Source: CAKZSB01 sp964646405 (lineage in GTDB: Bacteria > Pseudomonadota > Gammaproteobacteria > Granulosicoccales > Granulosicoccaceae). Taken from it: a DNA stretch of 34,361 bases. Below the pieces are notes generated by a model. The model did not search any database and was not told where the DNA came from. It saw nothing but the letters and a program-made list of their open reading frames with translations. Every line of letters starts with the position of its first letter. The stretch's first letter is position 1. This document shows positions 24,642 to 32,879 of the stretch, piece by piece. The position numbers were made by a program, and so were the translations under genes. The stretch is taken from assembly GCA_964646405.1 (NCBI GenBank), contig CAZYDV010000020.1, forward strand, positions 1-34,361, read 5' to 3'.

Positions 24642-27638
24642 TCAAAACTCTTTCCATTCGTCGTCGCTGTCCGAATTTGCCACCTTCGCTGGCGGCAGGT
24701 GATGCCGGGCGTTGGCTGCCGACGCCTTCGGAACACTGCTTTGATCAGTCATCACTGCAGGCACTGCCTTCTTTTGCACCGCATCATCTATCTGTGTCAG
24801 TGACTGATCCATTGGCATAGACGTTGAGAAAAAGCCGATCAACTTGATCAGATTTGCCACCTGGTCACTGGTTGACTGACTAGCGGCTGAGGCCTGCTCA
24901 ACCAGCGCTGCATTTTGCTGTGTCGCCTCATCGAGCTGTGAGATCGTACTGTTCACAAGTCCAATGCCATCGGATTGCTCCTGGCTGGAGGCAGAAATCT
25001 CAGACACGATGTCGGTGACCTTTTTCACCTGCGACACAATGCCCTCCAGCGTCTTACCCGATTCATTAACCAGTTTGGCCCCGTTTTCCACTCGATTAAC
25101 GCTATCCTCGATCAGATCCTTGATCTCCTTGGCGGCAGTCGCACTTCTGCCCGCCAGATTGCGCACTTCGCTGGCGACCACAGCAAAGCCTCGCCCCTGT
25201 TCACCGGCGCGCGCAGCCTCCACCGATGCGTTCAGTGCGAGCAGATTGGTCTGAAAGGCGATGTCGTCGATCACACCGATGATGTCCGAAATCTTGCGGC
25301 TGGACTCATTAATCCCGGCCATCGCCTCGACTGCATGGCCGACAACTTCGCCCCCCTTTTCGGCATGTTCACGCGCCGCCAGCGCCAGTTGCTTGGCCTG
25401 TCTCGAGTTATCCGCATTCTGGGTGACCGAGGAGGTCATCTCCCCCATACTGGCCGAGGTCTCCTCAAGGTGTGCCGCAGCTCGCTCGGTTCGCTGGCTC
25501 AGATCCTGATTGCCGATATTGATTTCGCGCGCTGCCGTGCCGACCGTACCCGCCACCGAGTGGATGCTGCTGACGACTTCCATCAACTTGTCTTGTGAAC
25601 GATTGGCGTCGCGCTTGACTTCGGCGAAAGTACCACCGTAATCCTTGTCGATTGTCTTGGTCAGATCACCGCCTGCGATCGCACCGAGAAACTCGCTGAC
25701 ATCGCCAACAAAGTCCTGCGTGACATCGAGCATGCCGTTGATACTTGCACACAGACCATGGTAAATACCCGCCTTACCCTCGAGTTGAATACGAATGGCA
25801 AGATTGCCCTGATTCGCCAACGACACGACATGATCGACCTCCTCCATAATACGTCGCTGATCAGTCACATCATTCCACTCGATAGAGCTGCCCAGCCGCT
25901 CACCGCCCTCGCCGGTAATGGCATTGAGCTGCAAGTCAAAGATTCGATCACCCGCTGTTAGCTCGAAACTCATCTCGCCCCGCAGGCTCTGTATTGTCCG
26001 CGACATCGTGGCGGAATCTTCGCTGAACTGCGTGAGTGGTGTGCCGATGATATTGCCTGGATCGAGCCCAGGAACAATCGAACGCAGATCATCGGCATGG
26101 CGAAACAGCAGATCGCGAAAGGCCGCATTCGTGAAAGAGACGTTATGCTCACTGTTGGCCAACACGACAGGCGTGCTGAGTTTCTCGAGACCATCTCGCA
26201 GGCGCTGTATGCGATTCATGTTTTTCTGATCGTCATCCATACGCTCGCGTAGTGTTGCCTGCATGGATGCCATCACACTCAACGTTCCCGACAACTGGCT
26301 CGCATCGCCAAAGTCTCGCGACAGGTCACCGCGCGCAATTTCAGCCGCAATGGTGTTGAGCTCGTCCGGCTCGGCTCCAATGGCGTGCTGAGTGTTGCGC
26401 GTGGTCCACAAACCGATCACAATCGCAAACACAAGGCCGATAATCAGCGCTATCCAGATCGCCCTTTCAATCGCGGCCAGCGCATTAAACGCTTCCGAAT
26501 GATCCTTTTGAACCACGATCAGCCACTCCAGGCCCAGTACATCAATCAACCCTGCAGAAATCGCTACGGCCATTCCATCGGTGTTTATCTGGTCGAGGTA
26601 CCCACCGGCATCTACCACCTCCATCAGCTGGCCAAGGTCGGCCTCCTTACTCAGAACAGTGTTCTGCTCTTCTCTGGGCAACTGGGATCGCAGTTTGCCA
26701 TCCGCTGCCCCCACCAGATACGCCTGTCCGGTCTCTCCCAGACCCAGCGTTTCGTTAACCACAGAATTGACCCGGTCCAGCGGCATCTGGAAAATCAATA
26801 CGCCCAGCACCTTGCCGTTCTCGACAATCGGTGCCGAGATAAACGAAGCGGGCGCATTGTACGACGGCAGATACTGCTGGTAATCAATTAGAAAGGAGCC
26901 TTCAACCGATCGAGCCGTCAGCGCTTGCGAAAAAGCCTCTGCAATACCACTGTTTGCGTGTGGCCCGTTTTTCAGCGAGGTGGCGTAGTCGATTTCCTTG
27001 TACACGCTGTACACGATCGTGCCATTTTCAGGCTCGACGAGAAACACATCGTAGAACCCATAAGCATTCAAAAATCGATTAAAGAACGGATGGTACTGCG
27101 CATGATTCGCACTGTAGTCACTACCGTCGCCCGCATCATCAAGATTATTCTTGCTGCCAAGCGGGTGTGGATTGCCAGCGATATACAAACTCTGCAATAG
27201 CTGCCCCGCATCGGATTGTGGAACCAGGCTACCTGACGATTCCACAGCCTGACCGTTCTCCCGTAGCGTGCTGGAAAAGTCGTTCTGATAGTAGGCATCC
27301 ACCAGACGACGATGCTCTGCCATCTCTGCCACAAGCGAGGAGTCGGCCCCAGGCAGAACAGCCGTATCCGGTGCGGCGATCGCATTGTAAGATTCAGTGA
27401 AACCGCGCATCGCATCTTTCACCGAATCCTGCTGAACCATCAGCTGGATTTGAGACTCTATAGTGCCAAAATAACTCTTGATCGACTTTTGGCTGTCTCC
27501 TCTAATGGTTTTCAGATGCTCGGAGACGCTCTCACCCAGTGAATCCTCTACCTTCATTTGCACAAAGACAGACAACGCCAGCAGCGGTACAATCGAAGCC
27601 AGCAAAAAGGCCATCGAGATTTTGTAGACAAGTTTCAT
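24642..27638 (-). CDS. Methyl-accepting chemotaxis protein with PAS domain and C-terminal EWKEF pentapeptide
   Basis: 998 aa from the ATG at 27638, with AAGGAAG 10 nt upstream; the frame is open to 27680. TM1 is about 6-27. A large periplasmic sensor of about 365 residues follows (28-390, size and pattern fit a double-Cache domain, e.g. 'GFYDVFLVEPENGTIVYSVYKE' and 'GETGQAYLVGAADGKL'). Then come TM2 (394-412), a HAMP segment (about 413-470), a PAS-like domain (483-595), a second HAMP-like segment (600-660) and the signalling helices (about 690-930) with hairpin tip 'AFQTNLLALNASVEAARAGEQGRGFAVV' over 794-821. A flexible tail of about 55 residues ends in EWKEF, matching the WxxF CheR/CheB docking pentapeptide (NWETF in E. 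coli Tar/Tsr). It controls CheA through CheW; the ligand is unknown. Confidence 0.96.
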   Translation of the reverse strand: MKLVYKISMAFLLASIVPLLALSVFVQMKVEDSLGESVSEHLKTIRGDSQKSIKSYFGTIESQIQLMVQQDSVKDAMRGFTESYNAIAAPDTAVLPGADSSLVAEMAEHRRLVDAYYQNDFSSTLRENGQAVESSGSLVPQSDAGQLLQSLYIAGNPHPLGSKNNLDDAGDGSDYSANHAQYHPFFNRFLNAYGFYDVFLVEPENGTIVYSVYKEIDYATSLKNGPHANSGIAEAFSQALTARSVEGSFLIDYQQYLPSYNAPASFISAPIVENGKVLGVLIFQMPLDRVNSVVNETLGLGETGQAYLVGAADGKLRSQLPREEQNTVLSKEADLGQLMEVVDAGGYLDQINTDGMAVAISAGLIDVLGLEWLIVVQKDHSEAFNALAAIERAIWIALIIGLVFAIVIGLWTTRNTQHAIGAEPDELNTIAAEIARGDLSRDFGDASQLSGTLSVMASMQATLRERMDDDQKNMNRIQRLRDGLEKLSTPVVLANSEHNVSFTNAAFRDLLFRHADDLRSIVPGLDPGNIIGTPLTQFSEDSATMSRTIQSLRGEMSFELTAGDRIFDLQLNAITGEGGERLGSSIEWNDVTDQRRIMEEVDHVVSLANQGNLAIRIQLEGKAGIYHGLCASINGMLDVTQDFVGDVSEFLGAIAGGDLTKTIDKDYGGTFAEVKRDANRSQDKLMEVVSSIHSVAGTVGTAAREINIGNQDLSQRTERAAAHLEETSASMGEMTSSVTQNADNSRQAKQLALAAREHAEKGGEVVGHAVEAMAGINESSRKISDIIGVIDDIAFQTNLLALNASVEAARAGEQGRGFAVVASEVRNLAGRSATAAKEIKDLIEDSVNRVENGAKLVNESGKTLEGIVSQVKKVTDIVSEISASSQEQSDGIGLVNSTISQLDEATQQNAALVEQASAASQSTSDQVANLIKLIGFFSTSMPMDQSLTQIDDAVQKKAVPAVMTDQSSVPKASAANARHHLPPAKVANSDSDDEWKEF

Positions 27639-27687
27639 TTTTTGTTTTCTTCCTTGATACCCTGATATCACACACATCAACTAACCG

Positions 27688-28191
27688 TCAGGCGGCTTCT
27701 TCCTGCTTTAGGTTCTCCGGTGCCCAGTCCTCGATCAACATGTCCACATCCAGAATAATCACCATCTTTTCCTCAATGGTGATCAGCCCCTTGACCATAT
27801 CGTTAGCCTGATCTGAATTGAACTCAGGATTAGACTGGATCGTGCCCTGATCAATTTTGTAGACTTCTGAAACCGCGTCCACCACCAGGCCAAGGATATG
27901 ATCCTCACCGCCTAACTCCGCTCTGACAACGATGACAACCGTCGTTGAATCAAACTCTGCCCGCTTCAGGTTGAACTTGATACGCATATCGACAATAGGT
28001 ACGATCGCACCACGAAGGTTAATAACGCCCAACAGGTAATCCGGCGTATCCGGTATTCTCGTGACACCGTCCCAGCCCTGAATACCCCGCACGGCAAGAA
28101 TATCTACACCGTACTCTTCTCCGCCGAGAATAAACGTCAGAAACTCCCCACTGCTGATCGACAGCTCCTGCTGATCGGCTCCATTTGTCAT
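27688..28191 (-). CDS. cheW: Chemotaxis adaptor protein CheW
   Basis: 167 aa from the ATG at 28191, with AGGA 7 nt upstream; a TTG two codons earlier is also in frame but less likely. The whole chain is one CheW-like domain: 'EFLTFILGGEEYGVDILAVRGIQGW' over about 16-40, 'RIPDTPDYLLGVINLRGAIVPIVDMR' over about 45-70, and 'GLVVDAVSEVYKID' (about 108-121). It bridges the receptor tip and the P5 domain of CheA in the cytoplasmic array. Gene order cheA-cheW-mcp with gaps of about 50 bp points to one operon and one array. Unusual features: none seen. Confidence 0.96.
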   Translation of the reverse strand: MTNGADQQELSISSGEFLTFILGGEEYGVDILAVRGIQGWDGVTRIPDTPDYLLGVINLRGAIVPIVDMRIKFNLKRAEFDSTTVVIVVRAELGGEDHILGLVVDAVSEVYKIDQGTIQSNPEFNSDQANDMVKGLITIEEKMVIILDVDMLIEDWAPENLKQEEAA

Positions 28192-28247
28192 GTTCAAATC
28201 CTGTTGTGCTGATTGGTTTTAGACAGTTTCCTGGCGACGCGAAATCA

Positions 28248-30287
28248 CTAAGCCGCCACCGGCTCGCGCTTGCTTTCCGACACCACAGGCTCGGCACTCA
28301 TCAAATTCTGCAACAGACCCGGAACATCAAGAATCAATGCCACACGGCCGTTGCCGAGGATAGTGGCGCCAGTCAGGCCATCCACCTTCTTGTAATTTTT
28401 CTCGATACTCTTGATGACAATCTGCTGCTGTTCCAGTAGTTCGTTAACGAGAATGCCAAACCGCACATTCTCGGCTTCTACGATCACCAGTAGATCGGCG
28501 TCCGTGGCAGTCCGGGGTTCAACCCCGAATACCTCCGCTGTTCTCACCACCGGGATGTACTGATTTCTCATCAGGTAGACCTCACCCTCCCCACTGATGG
28601 TTTTAATATCGCTGGCCGACAACTGAACGGTCTCAATGATCGACAGCAATGAAATCACATAGATCTCATCTCCTACTCGCACAAGCTGTCCATCGAGGAT
28701 GGCAAGTGTCAGCGGCAAACTGATTTTCAGTGACGTACCCTTGCCCGGGCGCGAATTGACGCGAATAGAGCCTCCCAGATCGAGAATGTTTCGCCGCACC
28801 ACATCCATGCCGACACCGCGGCCCGACACATCACTGACCACCTCAGCCGTTGAGAAGCCCGGATGAAAGATCAGATTGTCGATTCTGTCATCCGACAAAT
28901 TTTCACCGGCACTGATCAGGTTCTTCTCAATAGCTTTCGTGAGAATCCGCTCGCGGTTCAAGCCGGCACCGTCGTCCTCTACCTGAATCACAACGTTGCC
29001 ACCCTCGTGCGCAGCACTCAGGTGCAGTGTTCCGGTGTCTGACTTGCCATTCGCGACACGAACATCCGGTTTTTCGATCCCGTGATCAAGAGAGTTTCGA
29101 ACCAGGTGAACCAGTGGATCACTCAGCTTCTCCAGTACCGTCTTATCGACCTCGGTGTGCTCACCAGACATCACCAGATTGATCTTTTTACCCAGCGTAT
29201 TGCTGATATCACGCACCAGCCGCGGAAATCGGCTAAAGCTCGATTTGATTGGCAGCATGCGAATCTGCATCGCGCTTTCCTGCAGCTCGCGGGTATGCCG
29301 TTCCAACTGATTCAGGCCATCACGCAACTCATCGAGATGCTCAGGATTGTAATCCTTGCCGAAACGCTTCAACATCGACTGCGTAATCACCAATTCACCA
29401 ACCAGATTAAGCAGTGAATCGACTTTGTTTATACCTACTCGAATCGATGCCTCGGAAGAGGACGCCTTGCGCGGCGCATCGGTGGCAGGCGCTTTGGCTC
29501 CAGCGGGTGCGCCACTGCCCTGGGCCAGCTGATTTGTCGCAGGCTTGTCCGCTTCAGGCGTGTCCTCATCACACTCGATCTCAAGCTCGCACTGGTCAGA
29601 CACCCACTCAAACAGTTCCTCGATAGCAGCACGCTCGACGTTTGCCTTCAGCGTCAATTTCCAGCTCAGATAGAGCTCTTCGGGGTCCAGCAACTCAAAC
29701 TCAGGCGGATCAGTGAAAGCCGGCTGCACAACGAGTTCACCAAGCTTCCTCAACTCCCTGAAAATGTACACCGGATCGTTGCCCGCCTGCAGCAACTCTT
29801 TGCTGGGCACATAGTGAATCTGCCAGGTATCGACATGATCGGCCTTAATGGCGGAGTCTGCCGCCTCGTTTTTCGCCGCGCCGGAGTCACCCTTGCCAGC
29901 CAGCAACTGTACAATCCGTTTTTCCAGTGGTTCGCGTCGAGCCGGATCATCGGGCAGCCCTTCCTTCAGCGCCTGAATCATGGCACCAATGCAATCGACT
30001 GACTCCAGCAACAGTTGCACAGCATCCTCAGAAACCTCACGCGTGCCATCGCGCATCTGATCGAGAATCGTCTCGACGCCATGGGTAAACGAGGAAATCT
30101 CCATAAAACCGAAGGTGCCAGCGCCTCCTTTAATAGAGTGGGCGGCACGAAAAATGTCGTTGATTACATCGAGGTTCGCCGCGCCGAAATCCAGCCCCAG
30201 CAGGCCACTTTCCATGACCTCGAGGCCTTCGGCACTCTCCTCAAAAAATACTTCAAAAATTTCGGTTAGGTCGAGATCACCTGACAT
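28248..30287 (-). CDS. cheA: Chemotaxis sensor histidine kinase CheA
   Basis: 679 aa; ATG at 30287 with AAGGA 8 nt upstream. P1/HPt domain carries phospho-His50 in 'FRAAHSIKGGAGTFGF'. A central segment (about 155-245, 'WQIHYVPSKELLQAGNDPVYIFRELRKLG') replaces a typical P2 CheY-binding domain and resembles the extra alpha/beta domain found in CheA of several gammaproteobacterial secondary systems. Then come the dimerisation helices ('VGELVITQSMLKRF'), the HATPase ('LVHLVRNSLDHGIE', 'DDGAGLNRERI', 'GRGVGMDVV') and the C-terminal CheW-like P5 domain. It phosphorylates itself under receptor control and passes phosphate to CheY and CheB. It is first in the - strand operon, with an unusually long 810-bp gap upstream. 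Confidence 0.97.
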   Translation of the reverse strand: MSGDLDLTEIFEVFFEESAEGLEVMESGLLGLDFGAANLDVINDIFRAAHSIKGGAGTFGFMEISSFTHGVETILDQMRDGTREVSEDAVQLLLESVDCIGAMIQALKEGLPDDPARREPLEKRIVQLLAGKGDSGAAKNEAADSAIKADHVDTWQIHYVPSKELLQAGNDPVYIFRELRKLGELVVQPAFTDPPEFELLDPEELYLSWKLTLKANVERAAIEELFEWVSDQCELEIECDEDTPEADKPATNQLAQGSGAPAGAKAPATDAPRKASSSEASIRVGINKVDSLLNLVGELVITQSMLKRFGKDYNPEHLDELRDGLNQLERHTRELQESAMQIRMLPIKSSFSRFPRLVRDISNTLGKKINLVMSGEHTEVDKTVLEKLSDPLVHLVRNSLDHGIEKPDVRVANGKSDTGTLHLSAAHEGGNVVIQVEDDGAGLNRERILTKAIEKNLISAGENLSDDRIDNLIFHPGFSTAEVVSDVSGRGVGMDVVRRNILDLGGSIRVNSRPGKGTSLKISLPLTLAILDGQLVRVGDEIYVISLLSIIETVQLSASDIKTISGEGEVYLMRNQYIPVVRTAEVFGVEPRTATDADLLVIVEAENVRFGILVNELLEQQQIVIKSIEKNYKKVDGLTGATILGNGRVALILDVPGLLQNLMSAEPVVSESKREPVAA

Positions 30288-30630
30288 TGACGGTTTCCTT
30301 GTCTCTACTGCGGCATCCTGGAGTCACGCGATTCCCTATCGCTGCAACACCCACCCTGCACCGCAAGGCATTGCGCGATAACGCCAATGCCTGTCATTCG
30401 TCCAATTACCGACACTCGACAGTAAGCGCCGGTGTAGTGTCGCCTCAACAGATCGCCCGCTACGGAAAGTCACCCTACCCAAAAGTAACTGACTGGCGAT
30501 TATCCCTTGAATAGCATCTCTCAACGATCCATCTTGGCACGCTATGGTCTCTCCGATCACATGGAGAGAAAACTGCATCTACTTCACAGTATTACGGTAG
30601 TGAGCAAAATTCCTTAACCGTGGAGCGCAA

Positions 30631-30716
30631 GCCGGGTTCAGCGTGAGAAAACATCGCGAAAGCGATGAATATTCGGGTATTGCAGCTCCTTTACGCTGAC
30701 GGTGAAAAAACCCGGC
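30631..30716 (+). ncRNA. Candidate structured RNA element (nested stems with a GNRA loop)
   Basis: On the + strand GCCGGGTT (30631-30638) pairs with AACCCGGC (30709-30716), and the directly following CAGCGT (30639-30644) pairs with ACGCTG (30693-30698). Inside is a 6-bp hairpin CATCGC/GCGATG closed by a GAAA tetraloop (30652-30667). CGGGTA (30674-30679) could also pair with TACCCG at 30753-30758 outside the element, as in a pseudoknot. The GAAA loop favours the + strand, toward cheR 382 bp downstream. No known family was recognised, and chance or a repeat element remains possible. Confidence 0.4.
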
Positions 30717-30724
30717 ATGGCCGG
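30705..30724 (-). terminator. T-tailed hairpin on the - strand upstream of cheA
   Basis: On the - strand CCGGC and GCCGG flank a CAT loop and are followed by G and six T. It would stop transcripts running leftward about 420 bp before cheA. The same bases compete with the outer stem of the nested element. Confidence 0.5.
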
Positions 30725-30999
30725 CTGCTCACTACCAGGCAGACAAAAAACGTACCCGTCATTCGGAGCACTCGAACCGTGTCGCCAGCCGCACGCTATT
30801 AGACTGGCCGTATCGGTTGGTCTTTGATCCGTGGCCGTTACATCGGACTAAACAAGGGTGTGGCGACTACTGTATCAACACCAGACCGGAGCGACGTCAC
30901 CGCACAAGGGAGCCCAGAAGACAAAACGCATCGCGGGCGCGGCAATAGTCCCAGCCGATGGACCGGGAAACAGCCATTAACAACAACTAATCTGAATTT

Positions 31000-31037
31000 T
31001 TCTTAAGATGCTTGTACCTGCTAATTTAACTTAAGAA
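31000..31037. promoter_or_regulatory. Spaced inverted repeat upstream of cheR
   Basis: TTCTTAAG (31000-31007) and CTTAAGAA (31030-31037) are separated by 22 bp; each half contains the palindrome CTTAAG. The site ends 60 bp before the cheR start, so it could bind a dimeric regulator or form a weak AT-rich hairpin. The binding factor is unknown. Confidence 0.4.
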
Positions 31038-31097
31038 CAATCAACGAATTCCGATACCGAACAAGATTGTGGAATACAACAAGCATACAAGGATGAT

Positions 31098-31922
31098 ATG
31101 CAAGCGTCAGAGCAACACCGGAAAACACCGGCGTCCCCACCGACCGAATTCAAGCGCGTACAAAGCCTTATTCGCGAGCATACGTCCATTGTCATCTCCG
31201 ACGCCAAGCAGGAGTTCGTCAAGGCTAGAATACTACGGCGCGTGCGTGAGCTCGAACTCGATTCCATTTCAGCGTATTGCGATCTGATAGATAGTGGGTC
31301 CGAACCGATCGCTGACTTTACCAGCCTGGTCACAACTAACCACACGCACTTTTTCAGAGAGAAACACCACTTCGATATCCTGCTGAAGCACTTTGCCAGC
31401 GAGGGAATCAACGATAAAACATTGTGGTCTGCCGGCTGCTCAACCGGTGAAGAGCCGTATTCGATCGCAATCACCCTGTTGCAACAATTCCCGGACCTGC
31501 TTGAGGGCGGGTTCCGCATGATCGCCACCGATCTGGACAAGCAAGTGATCGAAAAAGCGCAACAGGGCATTTACCCACTGGAGCGAATCGAACCGCTGAG
31601 CCACTCACAACGCAGCCAGAGTTGCGTACGCGGCGTGGGAAAACAAGACGGGCAGGTGAGAATCAAAAAACCGATTAGAGAGTTTATTGATTTCAAGGTG
31701 CTGAACCTGGATGGAACATTCTATTTCGATCATAAAATCGACGTGATATTTTGTCGAAATGTAGTTATTTACTTTGATCATGAGACTAAGGTCAAGTTAT
31801 TTGCGAAGTTCGCCGACATCCAGACTAGGGGCGATCTTTTGTTTATTGGACATTCGGAAAGTCTCAATGATATTACCAATGCCTACGAGTGCATCGGCAA
31901 TACCACTTACCGTCGTAAATAA
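31098..31922 (+). CDS. cheR: Chemotaxis protein methyltransferase CheR
   Basis: 274 aa; ATG at 31098 closely follows an AAGGA ribosome site. The N-terminal helical domain (about 18-80) is followed by 'TTNHTHFFRE' (79-88) and the SAM-binding 'LWSAGCSTGEEPYSIAI' (109-125). 'ATDLDKQVIEKAQQGIY' (143-159) and 'FCRNVVIYFD' (218-227) complete the methyltransferase core. Between them, 'RGVGKQDGQVRI' (178-189) matches the beta-subdomain loop of enteric CheR ('RGTGPHEGLVRV') that grips the receptor pentapeptide; this fits the EWKEF tail of the receptor encoded here. It methylates receptor glutamates with S-adenosylmethionine. First gene of the + strand unit, 84 bp before cheY. Confidence 0.96.
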   Translation: MQASEQHRKTPASPPTEFKRVQSLIREHTSIVISDAKQEFVKARILRRVRELELDSISAYCDLIDSGSEPIADFTSLVTTNHTHFFREKHHFDILLKHFASEGINDKTLWSAGCSTGEEPYSIAITLLQQFPDLLEGGFRMIATDLDKQVIEKAQQGIYPLERIEPLSHSQRSQSCVRGVGKQDGQVRIKKPIREFIDFKVLNLDGTFYFDHKIDVIFCRNVVIYFDHETKVKLFAKFADIQTRGDLLFIGHSESLNDITNAYECIGNTTYRRK

Positions 31923-31946
31923 CAACAAAAGGATATTAAACAGTAT

Positions 31947-31973
31947 CACTGAAATCGCCATTTGATTTCGGTG
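31947..31973 (+). other. Intercistronic hairpin between cheR and cheY
   Basis: CACT-GAAATC pairs with GATTTC-GGTG (one T-G wobble) around a 7-nt GCCATTT loop. No T-run follows; it lies 32 bp before the cheY GTG and may shape message stability or the cheY ribosome site. Confidence 0.4.
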
Positions 31974-32005
31974 CAAGGAACCGCAACAAAAAAGGAGCTG
32001 GTACG

Positions 32006-32368
32006 GTGAAAATACTGGTAGTGGACGATAGTACAGCGATGCGATTGATGATTATCAAGACGCTGAGACAAGCCGGGTTCGGCGACAATGACGTCATCCA
32101 GGCCGCGGATGGTCAATTGGGCCTCGATAAAATTAACGAAGAAAAACCCGATCTGGTTTTGGCGGATTGGAATATGCCAAATATGACAGGTATCGAACTA
32201 TTACAGGCGCTGCGCGAACAGGAAAACAACGTCACGTTCGGCTTTATCACTACAGAGGCGACGCCTCCAATGCGCGAACTGGCAAAAAACAGCGGTGCGA
32301 AATTTCTGATATCTAAACCATTCACAGTTGAAATGTTCGAGCAAGTGCTCGGCGCGGTGATCACATAA
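32006..32368 (+). CDS. cheY: CheY-type single-domain response regulator
   Basis: 120 aa with a GTG start at 32006 and a strong AAGGAG site 8 nt upstream. It is a stand-alone receiver: Asp7-Asp8 in 'VVDDST', phospho-acceptor Asp54 in 'LVLADWNMPNMTG', the switch Thr in 'FITTEAT' (80-86) and Lys104 in 'LISKPF'. Phosphorylated by CheA, it should carry the signal to the output. Which output (flagellar motor, pilus or other) is not visible here. The CheX-like gene starts 2 bp after its stop, so the two are almost certainly co-translated partners. Confidence 0.95.
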   Translation: MKILVVDDSTAMRLMIIKTLRQAGFGDNDVIQAADGQLGLDKINEEKPDLVLADWNMPNMTGIELLQALREQENNVTFGFITTEATPPMRELAKNSGAKFLISKPFTVEMFEQVLGAVIT

Positions 32369-32370
32369 TC

Positions 32371-32835
32371 ATGGCTAATTACATCACACCCTCGAAGGGA
32401 AACGTCAAGAAACTGCTGACCGGCATCTTTGGTGACGGCACCGAAGTTGAAGAAGGTGAAGCAATCAACCTCGAAGACAGCTACGTCGCGAACTACGTTT
32501 GCGAGGATACGACCGTGGCCCTGTGCGTGGCAGATCTGTCGCTGGTCGTCAACTCAGGCTCCGGCATGATGCAATTGCCGCCCGCTGTCGCCAAAGATGC
32601 CATCAAGGACAAGGATCCCACCGAAATCATGGTGGAGGCCTACTACGAAGTGGCCAATATTCTCACACGCGTGCTGATGAACTCGAAGTCACCTCACCTG
32701 AAGCTGACGACACTGCACAAGCCCGGAGACGATCTTGGCTTCGCCTCGGCGATCAATGGCAGCACGGAATGCATACCATTCAAGGTAGATATTCCCGGAT
32801 TTGGATCCGGCAATCTGACGTTCCATATCACCTGA
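32371..32835 (+). CDS. CheX-like putative CheY phosphatase
   Basis: 154 aa, ATG 2 bp after the cheY stop. The length and the alternating layout fit the CheC/CheX/FliY phosphatase fold. The helix 'EIMVEAYYEVANILTRVLM' (85-103) holds Glu93-x-x-Asn96, the ExxN pair that CheX-type enzymes insert into the CheY active site to speed dephosphorylation. Only one such helix is seen, as in CheX. The C-terminal strands 'CIPFKVDIPGFGSGNLTFHI' close the domain. The role is inferred from fold, motif and tight coupling to cheY; a non-catalytic CheY-binding protein is the alternative. Since no cheZ gene is in the window, this would be the signal-termination step. Confidence 0.75.
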   Translation: MANYITPSKGNVKKLLTGIFGDGTEVEEGEAINLEDSYVANYVCEDTTVALCVADLSLVVNSGSGMMQLPPAVAKDAIKDKDPTEIMVEAYYEVANILTRVLMNSKSPHLKLTTLHKPGDDLGFASAINGSTECIPFKVDIPGFGSGNLTFHIT

Positions 32836-32840
32836 CACAC

Positions 32841-32870
32841 ACAATGGCGCGCCCCGGCGGCGCGCCTTGT
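32841..32870. terminator. Strong bidirectional hairpin after the CheX-like gene
   Basis: GGCGCGCC (32846-32853) pairs with GGCGCGCC (32859-32866) around CCGGC, extended by ACAA/TTGT past one bulged T. It fills the 44-bp gap between convergent stops, so it can serve both strands. Confidence 0.7.
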
Positions 32871-32879
32871 ACGCCGGTC

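Larger units (their letters stand above)
30288..31097. other. Long divergent region between cheA and cheR
   Basis: 810 bp without a supported gene. It must hold the promoters for both chemosensory units. Within it I see a nested inverted-repeat element (30631-30716), a T-tailed hairpin on the - strand (30705-30724) and a spaced inverted repeat close to cheR (31000-31037). A - strand frame of 80 codons at 30336-30578 has no recognisable family or ribosome site. No sigma54 or flagellar sigma28 promoter match was found. Confidence 0.55.

Noticed and set aside
30535..30552. TGGCAC as a possible sigma54 -24 element
   Set aside because: The expected TTGC(A/T) -12 element is missing at the right spacing.
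30336..30578. 80-codon - strand frame upstream of cheA
   Set aside because: It lies inside the control region, has no clear ribosome site and no family resemblance.
30631..30716. Cyclic di-GMP riboswitch for the nested structure
   Set aside because: A GAAA-capped hairpin is shared, but the conserved GEMM core sequences and the second hairpin with its receptor are not found.
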